From Lachnospiraceae bacterium NK4A144 (lineage in GTDB: Bacteria > Bacillota > Clostridia > Lachnospirales > Lachnospiraceae): a DNA stretch of 64,000 nucleotides. This document shows positions 53,014-62,503 of the stretch, in pieces. The position numbers and the translations under genes were made by a program. Location of the stretch: the NCBI GenBank assembly GCA_000424365.1, contig AUJT01000013.1, positions 1-64,000 of the forward strand, given 5' to 3'. The notes beneath the pieces were generated by a model. It had not been told where the DNA came from and ran no database searches. It worked only from the letters and a program-made list of their open reading frames with translations. Each line of letters begins with the position of its first letter. The first letter of the stretch is position 1.

Positions 53014-53844
53014 TCAGCGTCTTCTCAGAGAACGTACGACAAATGTATCAGGAGATACATTTACACCTGTAGCTTCGCTTTCGTATGCTGCGATAGCTGC
53101 TGCGATAACTGCGATAAGTTCCTGATCATCGGATTCATTTACCGGTGCTGCAGGAGCTGTGGGTGCTGCTGCCGATGCCGCAGGAACTGCGGGCTTTGAA
53201 GCTGCCTTAGGAGCTTCGCTCTTCTTCTGAGCATTTGTTACGATAATACCCATAAGCCAGATAACAAGGCTTATGAAGATCAGCACTACAAATGTAGTTC
53301 CCATACCAAGAACGGTATTCAGAGCAGCATTTGTAATTTTCTCTGGAAATGTCTTTTCAACATTGACTGCTACACTGGTAACTGCCATTCTCTTTGACAG
53401 GATGATTTCCATCTCTGCAGTTTTTACAGAGCCATCATTTCTCTTATTTGTACCTGTAAGAGCCAGATCAACAATGACTTCTTTATCATCCGCAGTGATC
53501 TTTGTCGCCTCATCAGCAACCTTGGTGATAGCACCGATCTCATCTACAGTGGAAAGATATGATGAAAATCCACTCTGGAAAGCAGCTGCATCGATCTTGA
53601 GTCCATAGCTGGATTCGATATTAGAAACAACCGATTCCGCATCCTCTACATCGGCTTCTGCGATCTTCTTTCCGTTCTCGGCATCGATGCCGCCGTAAAG
53701 GTTATTTGCGATAAACTGCGCAATGGAAGTCACTGTCTTTGAATCATATTCAACCTTAGCTTCTTCCTTACCACAAGCAGTCATTGAAAGGACAAGGCAT
53801 ACGACAAAGGAGACCAATGCCAGCTTTTTCATAATTTTTTTCAT
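53014..53844 (-). CDS. OadG-family subunit with N-terminal lipoprotein domain
   Basis: A 276-residue protein. The signal ends in a lipobox (VLSMTACGKE). An extra extracytoplasmic domain of about 165 residues follows, then one transmembrane helix (GTTFVVLIFISLVIWLMGIIV), a Pro/Ala linker and a C-terminal segment (ELIAVIAAAIAAYESEA...VRSLRRR) typical of OadG/gamma subunits. Ordinary OadG is about 80-130 residues; the extension is unusual. It would help assemble the sodium pump. Confidence 0.82.
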   Translation of the reverse strand: MKKIMKKLALVSFVVCLVLSMTACGKEEAKVEYDSKTVTSIAQFIANNLYGGIDAENGKKIAEADVEDAESVVSNIESSYGLKIDAAAFQSGFSSYLSTVDEIGAITKVADEATKITADDKEVIVDLALTGTNKRNDGSVKTAEMEIILSKRMAVTSVAVNVEKTFPEKITNAALNTVLGMGTTFVVLIFISLVIWLMGIIVTNAQKKSEAPKAASKPAVPAASAAAPTAPAAPVNESDDQELIAVIAAAIAAYESEATGVNVSPDTFVVRSLRRR

Positions 53845-53862
53845 GAAATATCATCCTTTCTG

Positions 53863-55290
53863 TTAAATTGTTCCGTGTTTTTTATCCGGGATCATCGAAT
53901 CCTTCCCATAAAGCATTTCAAATGCACCGATGACATACTTTCTTGTGTCAGCAGGATCAATAAGTGTATCAACGTATCCGCGGGCTGCTGCACTTAAGGA
54001 GCTTCCCTGAAGTGCATCGTACTCAGCAGCCTTCTGGCTCTTGACGGAAGCATCTGCTCCGTCGCAAAGGATCTCAGCTGCATGTTTTCCATCAATAGCT
54101 CCAACCTTTGCGTTCTGCCATGCATATACATAGTCAGCACCGATAGCCTTGGAGTTCATAACAACCGCTGCAGAACCGTATGCTTCACCAACTATTACAT
54201 TTACCTTCGGAACGGAGGCAGTTGCAAGAGCTGCTGTAAGCTGTGCTGCTGCTGTTGCGATATCTTTCTCTGCGCACTCACAGTTGCAGAATCCACTTAC
54301 GTTTGTAAGGGAAAGGATAGGGATATTGAAAGCATCGCAGAACTTAACGAACTTAAGAGCCTTCTTGATACCCTTAACTGTAAGTACATTCTTAAACTTG
54401 TCAGCCTTTTCGCCAAGGATCTCGGAACGGTTAGCAAATACACCAACAGTTGATCCGTTAAGACGGATAAATCCTGTTACCATATGCTTTGCAAACTGAG
54501 CCTTTGTCTCAAAGAACTCACCATTATCAGCAATACGTACAAGAGCCTGAGCTGTATCGCCTGCGCATCCTGCAAGGTCTGCTGATGCACGATTAAGATC
54601 ATCGTCAGTCTCCTCAAGGTATGCCTCATCCTCGCAGTTATCCGGAAGGAATGAAACCAGTTCACGGATCTTTGTGAGAACTTCGTCGCCTTCAGCTGTT
54701 ACGTCTACAACGCCAGCCTCCTGAGCCTTATATGCTGCAGATGCTGTATCCTTCTTCTCCTCATAATTGCCCTCCACAGCATTAGGAGAATTTACAAAGA
54801 GTTTTCCGTTCTTCTCTTCCATAAGAACGAAGTCGGAAAGTTCTGTAAGAACAGCCATGCCGCCGCCAGCATTTCCAAAAACTGCTGTGATCTGAGGGAT
54901 AACGCCTGAACACTCTGACATAGCCTTATAAATGGATCCAACTGCTGCAAGAGCATCTGTAGACTCAGTAAGACGCATGCCTGTAGAATCAAGCAGTCCG
55001 ATAACCGGATAGCCTGTCTTTCTCGCCAGCTCATAGAGACCGACAATCTTTTTAGCATGCATTTCGCCGACAGAACCACCCAGCTGATCTGCATCCTGAC
55101 TGTAAACATATACCAGTCTTCCTTCAATCGTTCCGTAGCCGGTAACAACACCGTCTCCCGGAGCCTCCTCCGGCTTCGCATTAAAATCTGTACTCCTTGC
55201 CTGAACGCTGGCACCGATTTCCACGAAGCTGTTTCCATCGAGCAGGGATAAGATCCTTCTGCCCGCTGAGCTTGTTGTGAGATTGCTCAT
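53863..55290 (-). CDS. Acyl-CoA carboxyltransferase (methylmalonyl-CoA type, 12S)
   Basis: A 475-residue carboxyltransferase of the crotonase-related family, similar to methylmalonyl-CoA decarboxylase alpha, glutaconyl-CoA decarboxylase A and the 12S subunit of transcarboxylase. Motifs: GDGVVTGYGTIEGR, VFGNAGGGMAVL, IVGEAYGSAAVVMNSKAIGADYVYAWQNAKVGAI. The acyl-CoA substrate cannot be read. It is the first gene of a cluster that also encodes the OadG-like, biotin, beta and 5S-type subunits. Confidence 0.88.
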   Translation of the reverse strand: MSNLTTSSAGRRILSLLDGNSFVEIGASVQARSTDFNAKPEEAPGDGVVTGYGTIEGRLVYVYSQDADQLGGSVGEMHAKKIVGLYELARKTGYPVIGLLDSTGMRLTESTDALAAVGSIYKAMSECSGVIPQITAVFGNAGGGMAVLTELSDFVLMEEKNGKLFVNSPNAVEGNYEEKKDTASAAYKAQEAGVVDVTAEGDEVLTKIRELVSFLPDNCEDEAYLEETDDDLNRASADLAGCAGDTAQALVRIADNGEFFETKAQFAKHMVTGFIRLNGSTVGVFANRSEILGEKADKFKNVLTVKGIKKALKFVKFCDAFNIPILSLTNVSGFCNCECAEKDIATAAAQLTAALATASVPKVNVIVGEAYGSAAVVMNSKAIGADYVYAWQNAKVGAIDGKHAAEILCDGADASVKSQKAAEYDALQGSSLSAAARGYVDTLIDPADTRKYVIGAFEMLYGKDSMIPDKKHGTI

Positions 55291-55680
55291 ACTTTCAGTC
55301 CTCCATAAATATATTCATAATGCGTATAACCATAAAACATCTTTTGTCTATATGTACAACTAGCACAAATATAAATCAGATGTCCTTAACAAAAAACCCT
55401 ACGCGATTGTAAGTATACCACAAAGAAACATTAATAGATAGTGCTAAAACATGTGCAGTTGACGCAAATGTTAATTTTCTAACATACAATTCTTCATCAT
55501 ATCTAATGTATTTTGCCCCTATTTTTTAGGTTTTTACATCTATTTTAGTCATTTTTAATAATACAATCAAGTATACACAAAATACTCGGCTTCTTTGGTC
55601 GTAATTATATATGTTTTTTATATAGTACTTTCGTGATTTTATGCAAGAATTCACGACAATAAAGATGTTATGTTTAAATA
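55291..55680. other. Intergenic region upstream of the carboxyltransferase cluster
   Basis: AT-rich. An extended -10 (TATACT at 55412-55417 on the minus strand, preceded by TGG) is a candidate promoter, but the -35 is poor. No riboswitch or gene is recognisable. Confidence 0.4.
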
Positions 55681-55682
55681 AA

Positions 55683-55738
55683 AAAGAAGCACAAAATATG
55701 CAGTATTTGCTTCTTTGCATATTCTGTACTTCTTTTTA
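55683..55738 (-). terminator. Terminator after scpB
   Basis: On the minus strand AATATGCA pairs with TGCATATT and GAAG with CTTC around them, followed by TTTTTT. Confidence 0.75.
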
Positions 55739-55751
55739 TTTATCTTATAGC

Positions 55752-56381
55752 TTATACTCCAACCGGGATCGGATTATCTTCGCTTCCTTCACCGTTTTCG
55801 GTATTTTCGGAAAGAGCCTCGTACTCCGCCTGCTCGCGGAATCGCTCAACCTTTTCCGGATTAAGGCGCGGCAGATCTTCGAGAGACTGCACGCCAAAGA
55901 CTCTTAAGAATTCTTCTGTTGTTCCAAAAAGGATTGGTCGTCCCGGAGCATCCAGTCTGCCGAGTTCCTGGATCAGATTATACTCCAGGAGCTTATCAAC
56001 CGCATGGCTGGAACTAACGCCTCTGATGTGCTCGATCTGCAGACGTGTAACAGGCTGCTTATAAGCAACGATCGAAAGCGTCTCCAAAACCGAATCAGAA
56101 AGATGGTAGGTTCTCGGAGCATTTGCGACCTTTACGAGATAGTCATAAAGTTCTGTCTTTGTGCAAAGCTGCAGAGAATCTTCCAGATGGATCAGCATTA
56201 CACCGCTGTCCTCTTTTGCATACTTCTTTTCCAGTTCCGCTGCAGCATCATTCACTTCTTTTATTGATACACCTGCAACCTCGGCGAGTTTCTTTATCTC
56301 AACTGCCGAACCCAGAGTAAAAAGTATCGCTTCTATAATTGATTTCAGTTTCTTTTGTTCCATCTTTTCCTTCTGTTCCAA
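55752..56381 (-). CDS. scpB: Segregation and condensation protein B
   Basis: Kleisin partner that works with ScpA and SMC in chromosome compaction. The 209-residue protein has tandem winged-helix domains: IIEAILFTLGSAVEIKKLAE and LETLSIVAYKQPVTRLQIEHIRGVSSSHAVDKLLE. It follows scpA by 14 bases, and the pair forms the usual operon. Confidence 0.94.
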   Translation of the reverse strand: MEQKEKMEQKKLKSIIEAILFTLGSAVEIKKLAEVAGVSIKEVNDAAAELEKKYAKEDSGVMLIHLEDSLQLCTKTELYDYLVKVANAPRTYHLSDSVLETLSIVAYKQPVTRLQIEHIRGVSSSHAVDKLLEYNLIQELGRLDAPGRPILFGTTEEFLRVFGVQSLEDLPRLNPEKVERFREQAEYEALSENTENGEGSEDNPIPVGV

Positions 56382-56395
56382 TTCCTTTTATTTAG

Positions 56396-57139
56396 TCAGG
56401 CCGCCTTTCTGACTGTGATGATGATCTCGTCTCCGTCCTGCTCTGCATTAAGGTTCCCGTGTCTGATAAGTTCCAAAACGCTTAAGAATGTAACGATTAT
56501 CGCTAATTTATCTTTACTGTCAGTTAAGAGTTCTCTAAAGCTGAATGAAGTTCTGCTCTCCGCATACTGACGGATCTCTTCTGTACGATCCTCAAGGCTG
56601 ATCTCTTCCTTTTCGATCTTTCCAAACTTAGATCTTATAGGGTCGATCTTGTCTTCCTGACGCTTCATGGTTTCATGAAAGATACGGCTCAGAGCCGCAA
56701 GCGTCGTTCCGTTGAGCAGTACTTCATAATCAACCGGGGGTTTTACATTTTTCAGTTCCTCCGGCATGGTCGCAGGCTTAAAAAGCGAATGTGCCGCATC
56801 CTGCTGCATGTCCTTTAATTCATAGGACATATATTTGTAGATCTTGTACTCCAAAAGCTGCTGGACAAGTTCAGATCTCGGATCGACTTCTTCACCTTCC
56901 TCATTTACTTCTTTCGGAAGCAGCATCTTGCACTTAATATCGAGAAGTGTAGATGCCATGACAAGAAATTCGCTCATGATGTCCATATCCGCCTTACGCA
57001 TGGTATCCAGATATTCAAGATACTGCTGTGTTATGAGCGAGATCGGGATATCGTATATATCAACTTTATTCTTGTCGATCAGGTGAAGGAGCAGATCCAG
57101 CGGTCCTTCAAACACCTCAAGTTTTACCTCAAGCGCCAT
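56396..57139 (-). CDS. scpA: Segregation and condensation protein A (kleisin)
   Basis: A 247-residue kleisin. The N-terminal part EVKLEVFEGPLDLLLHLIDKNKVDIYDIPIS is the SMC-binding signature, and the C-terminal winged helix includes KLAIIVTFLSVLELIRHG. AGAGAGG lies before the ATG. It overlaps a small upstream gene by 11 bases. Confidence 0.95.
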   Translation of the reverse strand: MALEVKLEVFEGPLDLLLHLIDKNKVDIYDIPISLITQQYLEYLDTMRKADMDIMSEFLVMASTLLDIKCKMLLPKEVNEEGEEVDPRSELVQQLLEYKIYKYMSYELKDMQQDAAHSLFKPATMPEELKNVKPPVDYEVLLNGTTLAALSRIFHETMKRQEDKIDPIRSKFGKIEKEEISLEDRTEEIRQYAESRTSFSFRELLTDSKDKLAIIVTFLSVLELIRHGNLNAEQDGDEIIITVRKAA

Positions 57140-57422
57140 TTATTACCTCTCTATCATCCCAGTCTGTATCCGCGTCTTGTGAGTTGTCAAAATCAATCTT
57201 CAGATCAAAATCATCATCTGCCGGTATATCTATATCAAAGTCATCCTCTGCCTTTGTTACAAGCTCAACCGGCTTTTTCTTCGCCATTTCAGAAATACGG
57301 GATTCTGTCCTCATATTTCTGTGCAGGACAAAATCTTCCGGAAGGGTTCTCCTTCTTGAAAAGCCCTTTTTTTCCGGTTCCGACTGAATCTCAGTCTCCT
57401 CATATTTCATAGAAAGGTTCAT
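57129..57422 (-). CDS. Small acidic protein of unknown function
   Basis: A 97-residue protein: basic middle part (RRRTLPEDFVLHRNMRTESR) and an acidic C-terminal half (DDFDIDIPADDDFDLKIDFD). No domain recognised. It is translationally coupled to scpA. GGAGG is about 12 bases upstream, longer than usual. Possibly a regulator or partner of ScpAB; inference only. Confidence 0.5.
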   Translation of the reverse strand: MNLSMKYEETEIQSEPEKKGFSRRRTLPEDFVLHRNMRTESRISEMAKKKPVELVTKAEDDFDIDIPADDDFDLKIDFDNSQDADTDWDDREVINGA

Positions 57423-57481
57423 GTTTAACGTATATCCTCCACATGCCGGTTCCTAACACAAAAGTCTGACACCGGCACTTT

Positions 57482-57964
57482 TTAATTTTTCTGAAAAATA
57501 TTCTCTATATTGAATCCGAATATTGTCGTTCTGAATCCATTATAGATATCCTCGTAGGGAGCTGCACTGATCTGTGACTTAGGGAATGCAGCCCTCCACT
57601 GTCCGGTAACAGTATCCGCAAAGATCCTGTCATCATCCGGGTGTCCGTTTGATAAAAGAGACGGAAGCACGTAGAAAACCATCATGCACTGCATATCCAT
57701 GAGCTTTGTGGATTTCTTGAACATTCCCGCCTTGTCATATTCATTTTTCGCATAAGAGATCAGCGCAAGCGCAGCGCTCTGCATTTCTTCATCCTTATCA
57801 GCTGAATCATACATTGCTACTATCTCTTTATTAACTTCTTCTGTACGATTGCGATACTCGTTAAAAAAGTCCTCATAGTACTTTTTCTTAAAGTTACGCA
57901 TACCCTCTTTAAAATCAATCTTTGTTAAAAGCTGCGGTATGATCTTTTCAAGTCTCTCAGACAT
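57482..57964 (-). CDS. Conserved-looking protein of unknown function
   Basis: A 160-residue, mostly helical, cytosolic protein (FKEGMRNFKKKYYEDFFNEYRN; MDMQCMMVFYVLPSLL). I do not recognise a family. GGAGG precedes its ATG, and it lies between yebC and scpA on the same strand. Confidence 0.6.
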   Translation of the reverse strand: MSERLEKIIPQLLTKIDFKEGMRNFKKKYYEDFFNEYRNRTEEVNKEIVAMYDSADKDEEMQSAALALISYAKNEYDKAGMFKKSTKLMDMQCMMVFYVLPSLLSNGHPDDDRIFADTVTGQWRAAFPKSQISAAPYEDIYNGFRTTIFGFNIENIFQKN

Positions 57965-57996
57965 CCCGGCCCCTCCATATCGCTTTTCTTATAGTC

Positions 57997-58725
57997 TTAT
58001 TCGTTCCAGTTGTGATATACAGCCTGAACGTCATCATCCTCATCAAGAAGATCAAGGATTCTCTGGATCTTTGTGATGGAATCCTCATCTGTTACATCAA
58101 CATAGTTCTGCGGAATCTTTGTAACTTCTGCTGAAACCATGGGAACGCCAGCTTCCTTAAGAGCCTTCTCAACTTCCTCAAATGCATCAGGGGAAGTAAG
58201 GATCTCAAAGCTGTCATCCTCTTCGTTGAAATCATCAGCACCTGCATCAAGAGCTGTCATCATGAGGTCATCTGCTGATCCCTCGTACTCTTCCTTATCT
58301 ACGATGATCTGTCCCTTATCATCGAACATGAAGGATACGCAGCCCTGTGTTCCAAGGTTTCCGCTTCCCTTTGTGAATGCGGAACGAACATTTGCTGCTG
58401 TACGGTTCTTATTATCTGTCAGGCAGTTTACGATGATAGCTGTACCTGCAGGGCCATAACCCTCATATGTGCAGTACTCGTAGTTTACGCTTGCGCCTTC
58501 ACCGGATGCCTTCTTGATACCACGCTCGATAGTATCGTTCGGCATGTTGGAAGCCTTTGCCTTTGCAATAACCTGTGCAAGCTTAAAGTTGTTGTTCGGA
58601 TCCGGACCGCCTTCCTTTACGGCAACTGCGATCTCACGACCGATAATGGTGAAAATCTTTCCCTTTGCAGCATCGTTCTTCTCTTTCTTATGCTTGATGT
58701 TTGCAAATTTTGAATGTCCTGACAT
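57997..58725 (-). CDS. yebC: YebC/PmpR-family protein
   Basis: A 242-residue member of the YebC family, linked in different bacteria to transcription control or to translation of proline stretches. Motifs: MSGHSKFANIKHKKEKNDAAKGKIFT, NMPNDTIERGIKK, CTYEGYGPAGTAIIV. Length is normal and AAAGGAG precedes the ATG. Confidence 0.94.
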   Translation of the reverse strand: MSGHSKFANIKHKKEKNDAAKGKIFTIIGREIAVAVKEGGPDPNNNFKLAQVIAKAKASNMPNDTIERGIKKASGEGASVNYEYCTYEGYGPAGTAIIVNCLTDNKNRTAANVRSAFTKGSGNLGTQGCVSFMFDDKGQIIVDKEEYEGSADDLMMTALDAGADDFNEEDDSFEILTSPDAFEEVEKALKEAGVPMVSAEVTKIPQNYVDVTDEDSITKIQRILDLLDEDDDVQAVYHNWNE

Positions 58726-58779
58726 AATAAATCTCCTTTTGTTTCATAGCTGTAACTATCAGTCTTATAACGATCTGAT

Positions 58780-59667
58780 CTACAGATTTTTTCTTTCTGA
58801 ATTTTTTGAATGAGTTCCGGGTGCCCCGGGTCCAGGGTCAACCGGCTCCGCCTCCTCTTTCGGAAGCCGGGTGCATCTAACAGACTGGATCACACGTCCC
58901 TTTACATAGGCGATCCTGAATCTGTAACCTGCAAATTCTGTCTCGAAGTCTTCGCCTGTCTTGGGCACGTGCCCTAATCTGTCTGTCATAAAGCCGTTAA
59001 GGGTCTCATAACCGTCATCCGGAAACTCTATCCCAAGCTTTTCTCCTACTTCTTCAAGCGGAGCAAGACCTGCACAGATAAACGTATCATCTCTCTGGAG
59101 CCTTATCTGTGTTTCCTCGTTGTCATGCTCATCCTGAATATTTCCGACGATTTCTTCCAAAATGTCTTCCATGCAGACAATACCTGTAGCCTGTCCGTAT
59201 TCATCGACCACGACTACCATGTGTATCTTTTTCTGCTGCATCGTCCGGAAAAGAGAATCGATCTTACGTGTCTCCGGGATAAAATGAGCTTCCATCAGGA
59301 GACCATCTATCTCTCTTAAGGTCTTTTGGCGATTTTCCTGATGAACATTGGCTTTCATCGCATCCTTAAAATGCAGGATACCGATTATATTGTCCACATT
59401 ATCCTCATACACCGGATAGCGGGAAATATTTCCGTCCAACATAATATCGACAGTCTCACTAAGCGTAAGGCTGTCTTCTAGACCTATGATATTCTCACGG
59501 TGTGTCATGATATCCTGAGCTTCTTTATCTCCGAAGTCCAGGATCTTGGTGATCATCTCTGCTTCCGACGCTTCAATGACACCACTCTCATGACCCTCAT
59601 TCACCATGGAAATGATCTGATCTTCATTCAGTTTTTCTTTTTTGAATAGTTTTTTTAGTGATAACAT
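58780..59667 (-). CDS. CBS-domain CorC/HlyC-type protein
   Basis: A 295-residue cytosolic protein with a pair of CBS domains (IMTHRENIIGLEDSLTLSE; RYPVYEDNVDNIIGILHFKD; VVVVDEYGQATGIVCMEDILEEIVG) and a C-terminal CorC_HlyC domain. The N-terminal DUF21/CNNM membrane domain found in many homologues is absent, so it is of the shorter CorC type. A role in divalent-cation transport is suggested by the family. No clear Shine-Dalgarno. Confidence 0.85.
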   Translation of the reverse strand: MLSLKKLFKKEKLNEDQIISMVNEGHESGVIEASEAEMITKILDFGDKEAQDIMTHRENIIGLEDSLTLSETVDIMLDGNISRYPVYEDNVDNIIGILHFKDAMKANVHQENRQKTLREIDGLLMEAHFIPETRKIDSLFRTMQQKKIHMVVVVDEYGQATGIVCMEDILEEIVGNIQDEHDNEETQIRLQRDDTFICAGLAPLEEVGEKLGIEFPDDGYETLNGFMTDRLGHVPKTGEDFETEFAGYRFRIAYVKGRVIQSVRCTRLPKEEAEPVDPGPGAPGTHSKNSERKNL

Positions 59668-59724
59668 ATACCGCTGTTTTAATTATGCTGATCGACAAAG
59701 AATCCGACTTTCCAACGGAATTTC

Positions 59725-60951
59725 TTATAAGTCAAAAAAGTCTCTTACCGAAGCCACTTCGCCGTTTTTCAAAAAGATACGCGGGATGCGTCTGCCAAGA
59801 TCACAGACAAGTTCATAGTTGAAACGTCCCGAAAGATCTCCAAGAACTTCCGCGGTTATTTCTTCATCTCCGTCACGGCCTATCAGTGTTACCTGATCGC
59901 CTTCTTCCGCCTCAGGAATATCGGAAATATCTACCATAAACTGATCCATGCAGACTCTTCCGAGTATTTTTGCCTTTTTGCCTCTGATCAGTACCCAGCC
60001 TTTATTTGAGAGAGATCTCGGATAACCGTCACCGTAACCGACCGGAATCGTCGCTATACGCATACGACTGTCAGCAGTAAAAGTTCCTCCATAGCTCACT
60101 GACTCTCCAGGCTCAATGTATTTAATATAAACGATATGACTTTTAAGTTCAAGTACAGGGCGCAAAGGTACTCTGTCAAAGGATACGTCAGTACTCGGAA
60201 GCAGTCCGTAAAGCGTGATTCCGGCACGGACCATATCCATATTTGCTTTTTTATACAAAATCAGACCTGCAGAATTTGAACAATGGTGGATCTTGAAATC
60301 AACGCCATTTTCTTTAAGAAGATCAATATAATCAGAAAATTTCTTTATCTGCGTATCTGTCGGATCTTCTCCCCGCATATCTGCCTTTGCGAAATGAGTA
60401 AAAATACCCTCGCAATCAACGTTAGGAAGAGAACTGATCTTTTTTACAAGCTCAACAGAACTCTCATCCGGTCTGACTCCGATACGGCTCATAGCTGTAT
60501 CTACTGCCAGATGAATATGGATTTCTTTTCCCTGCTTTACAGCCTCTGCTGAAAGTGCCTCTGCCTGATCTGGTCTGAACACCGCCGGACGGATGTCATC
60601 CTTCACAAGGTCTGCATATGTCTCAGGAAATGTATAGCCGAGGATAAGAATGGGCTTTTTAATGTTGAAATGCCTAAGCTCCATTGCTTCCTCGGCCGTA
60701 GCCACTGCGTATCCCCACAGATAATCAAGTTTTTCCGCTTCTTTCGCTATCTCTACAGCACCGTGGCCATAACCGTTAGTCTTGACCACCGCCAGCATCT
60801 TTGTCTCGGGTTTCAGTCCTTCATGCATGCTTTCAAGGTTAAAATGAATTGCATCCAGATCAATGTACGCTGCCACACGTTCGTATTTTTTCAAATGTCT
60901 CACACATTCCGGAGCTCGTGCTCCATTTTTTAGTTTTAAGTCAACAACCAC
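59725..60951 (-). CDS. alr: Alanine racemase
   Basis: PLP enzyme that makes D-alanine for peptidoglycan. The protein (up to 408 residues) has the PLP-lysine motif AVVKTNGYGHG and the C-terminal catalytic tyrosine region VSYGGTFTADS. The start is uncertain: the reading begins with GTG at 60951 and has no good Shine-Dalgarno. It is 6 bases after the nnr gene. Confidence 0.92.
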   Translation of the reverse strand: MVVDLKLKNGARAPECVRHLKKYERVAAYIDLDAIHFNLESMHEGLKPETKMLAVVKTNGYGHGAVEIAKEAEKLDYLWGYAVATAEEAMELRHFNIKKPILILGYTFPETYADLVKDDIRPAVFRPDQAEALSAEAVKQGKEIHIHLAVDTAMSRIGVRPDESSVELVKKISSLPNVDCEGIFTHFAKADMRGEDPTDTQIKKFSDYIDLLKENGVDFKIHHCSNSAGLILYKKANMDMVRAGITLYGLLPSTDVSFDRVPLRPVLELKSHIVYIKYIEPGESVSYGGTFTADSRMRIATIPVGYGDGYPRSLSNKGWVLIRGKKAKILGRVCMDQFMVDISDIPEAEEGDQVTLIGRDGDEEITAEVLGDLSGRFNYELVCDLGRRIPRIFLKNGEVASVRDFFDL

Positions 60952-60957
60952 TATGTT

Positions 60958-62487
60958 TCAACATATGGCATCTATTATATCACCTGCAAGCAATCCGTGG
61001 CAGCCAAATTCTTTTGCTCCTTTGTCTCCTGCCTTTCCATGAAGAGCCACTCCGAGGGATGCTGCCTTTTCAGGGCTCACTCCCTGTGCGATGAGAGATA
61101 CTATTATCCCCGTCAGAACATCGCCGCTTCCGGCTGTTGCGAGACCATTATTTCCGTTTCGATTTACCACAGCTGTGCCGTCTTTCAAGGCAGTTACAGT
61201 TCTTGAATCCTTGAGGACACAAGTTAAGCCGTGTTTCTTTGCAAATGATCCGGCTGTTCCGATGAGATCATCTTTTACTTCCGGGATTGATAGTCCTGTA
61301 AGTCTGCTCATTTCACCCACATGAGGTGTTATGACCTTCTCCGAGGATCCTGTTTTTAACAGTTCTTTATTTTTAGAAATGATATTCAGCGCATCAGCAT
61401 CAAGAACTACAGGACGTTCCACACACTCACTTAGAGCAGTTTCAAGAATTTCTGCTGCATCCTCGCTCGTTCCGAGTCCCGGACCTATTGCCAGTGCAGT
61501 ACTCCACTTTATAGCATCTGCCAACGCTCGCTTAGTCTCGTCACTGTCATTTTCTTTCCATACGGTAACCAGCGCTTCCGGAACTGTACTCTGAATAACT
61601 GTCCTGTTATTTTCGTGAGCAAACACCCTCACCATGCCGCAACCTGTTTTCAGCGCAGCTCTCGCCGCCAATACCGCTGCCCCCGCAATATCACGAGAAC
61701 CTGCGATAAGCAGCACTTTTCCGTATGTTCCCTTATTTGAGTCGCTTTTTCTGTCCGGCAGACGTATCTCATGCTCCTCGTAGGAAGAAAGCTTTGGTTC
61801 TGCACAAAGCGATCTCTCTGTGATGCCTATCTCTGCTGTTACGAGCTTACCTGCATAAAGAGTCCCCGGCAGCATTATCTCACCAACCTTAGGGAAAGCA
61901 CACGCCACAGTCATATCTGCCCTGACAGCTGTTCCCATGACTTTTCCAGTATCTGCATCTATACCGCTCGGTATATCGACAGATATCACGTAAGAGCCCC
62001 GCTCCCTCAACTCGTTTATGGAGTCAATCGCCTTTGCATATATCCCACCGACATCGCGCGAAAGAGAAACGCCAAATACCGCGTCGATCACCACTGCGTA
62101 ATCCCTGTCCGGAACTGCATCCGCGATTCTCACCTCCGGCGCAAACGCTTTCACCGAAAGAATCTGTTCTTTTTCTAATGGTGAAGTCTTCTCTTCGCCG
62201 CCAACAAGCACAAAATCAACAGTGAATCCCCGCTCCATAAGTATCCTTCCTACTACAAAGCCGTCTCCACCGTTATTTCCGGGGCCTGATACTACGAGAG
62301 TCCTGTTATTCCTGCTGTTATTCCTGCTGTTTTTCCGCTGTTCTTTTACCTGCGCCAGAATCTTCTCTGCTTCATCTGCGATCTTCAGACCTGCACGTTC
62401 CATTAAAACAGCCGACGGAACATGCATCTCATCGGATGTCTTTCTGTCGGCCATCATCATTTCGTCTTTTGAAAGTATGTACTGCAT
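60958..62487 (-). CDS. nnr: Bifunctional NAD(P)H-hydrate epimerase/dehydratase
   Basis: Repairs NADHX and NADPHX. The protein (509 residues from the ATG at 62487) has the N-terminal epimerase domain (VVSGPGNNGGDGFVVGRIL) and the C-terminal ADP-dependent dehydratase (TGCGMVRVFAHENN; NNGLATAGSGDVLTGII). AGGGA precedes the ATG at 62487; a longer in-frame reading adds 70 basic residues that overlap the previous gene and is not credible. It is followed by alr. Confidence 0.92.
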   Translation of the reverse strand: MQYILSKDEMMMADRKTSDEMHVPSAVLMERAGLKIADEAEKILAQVKEQRKNSRNNSRNNRTLVVSGPGNNGGDGFVVGRILMERGFTVDFVLVGGEEKTSPLEKEQILSVKAFAPEVRIADAVPDRDYAVVIDAVFGVSLSRDVGGIYAKAIDSINELRERGSYVISVDIPSGIDADTGKVMGTAVRADMTVACAFPKVGEIMLPGTLYAGKLVTAEIGITERSLCAEPKLSSYEEHEIRLPDRKSDSNKGTYGKVLLIAGSRDIAGAAVLAARAALKTGCGMVRVFAHENNRTVIQSTVPEALVTVWKENDSDETKRALADAIKWSTALAIGPGLGTSEDAAEILETALSECVERPVVLDADALNIISKNKELLKTGSSEKVITPHVGEMSRLTGLSIPEVKDDLIGTAGSFAKKHGLTCVLKDSRTVTALKDGTAVVNRNGNNGLATAGSGDVLTGIIVSLIAQGVSPEKAASLGVALHGKAGDKGAKEFGCHGLLAGDIIDAIC

Positions 62488-62503
62488 AATCGCGTCCCTA
62501 CTT

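Noticed and set aside
55291-55680. A riboswitch before the carboxyltransferase cluster
   Set aside because: No known riboswitch core is visible and no convincing multi-helix fold could be drawn by eye.
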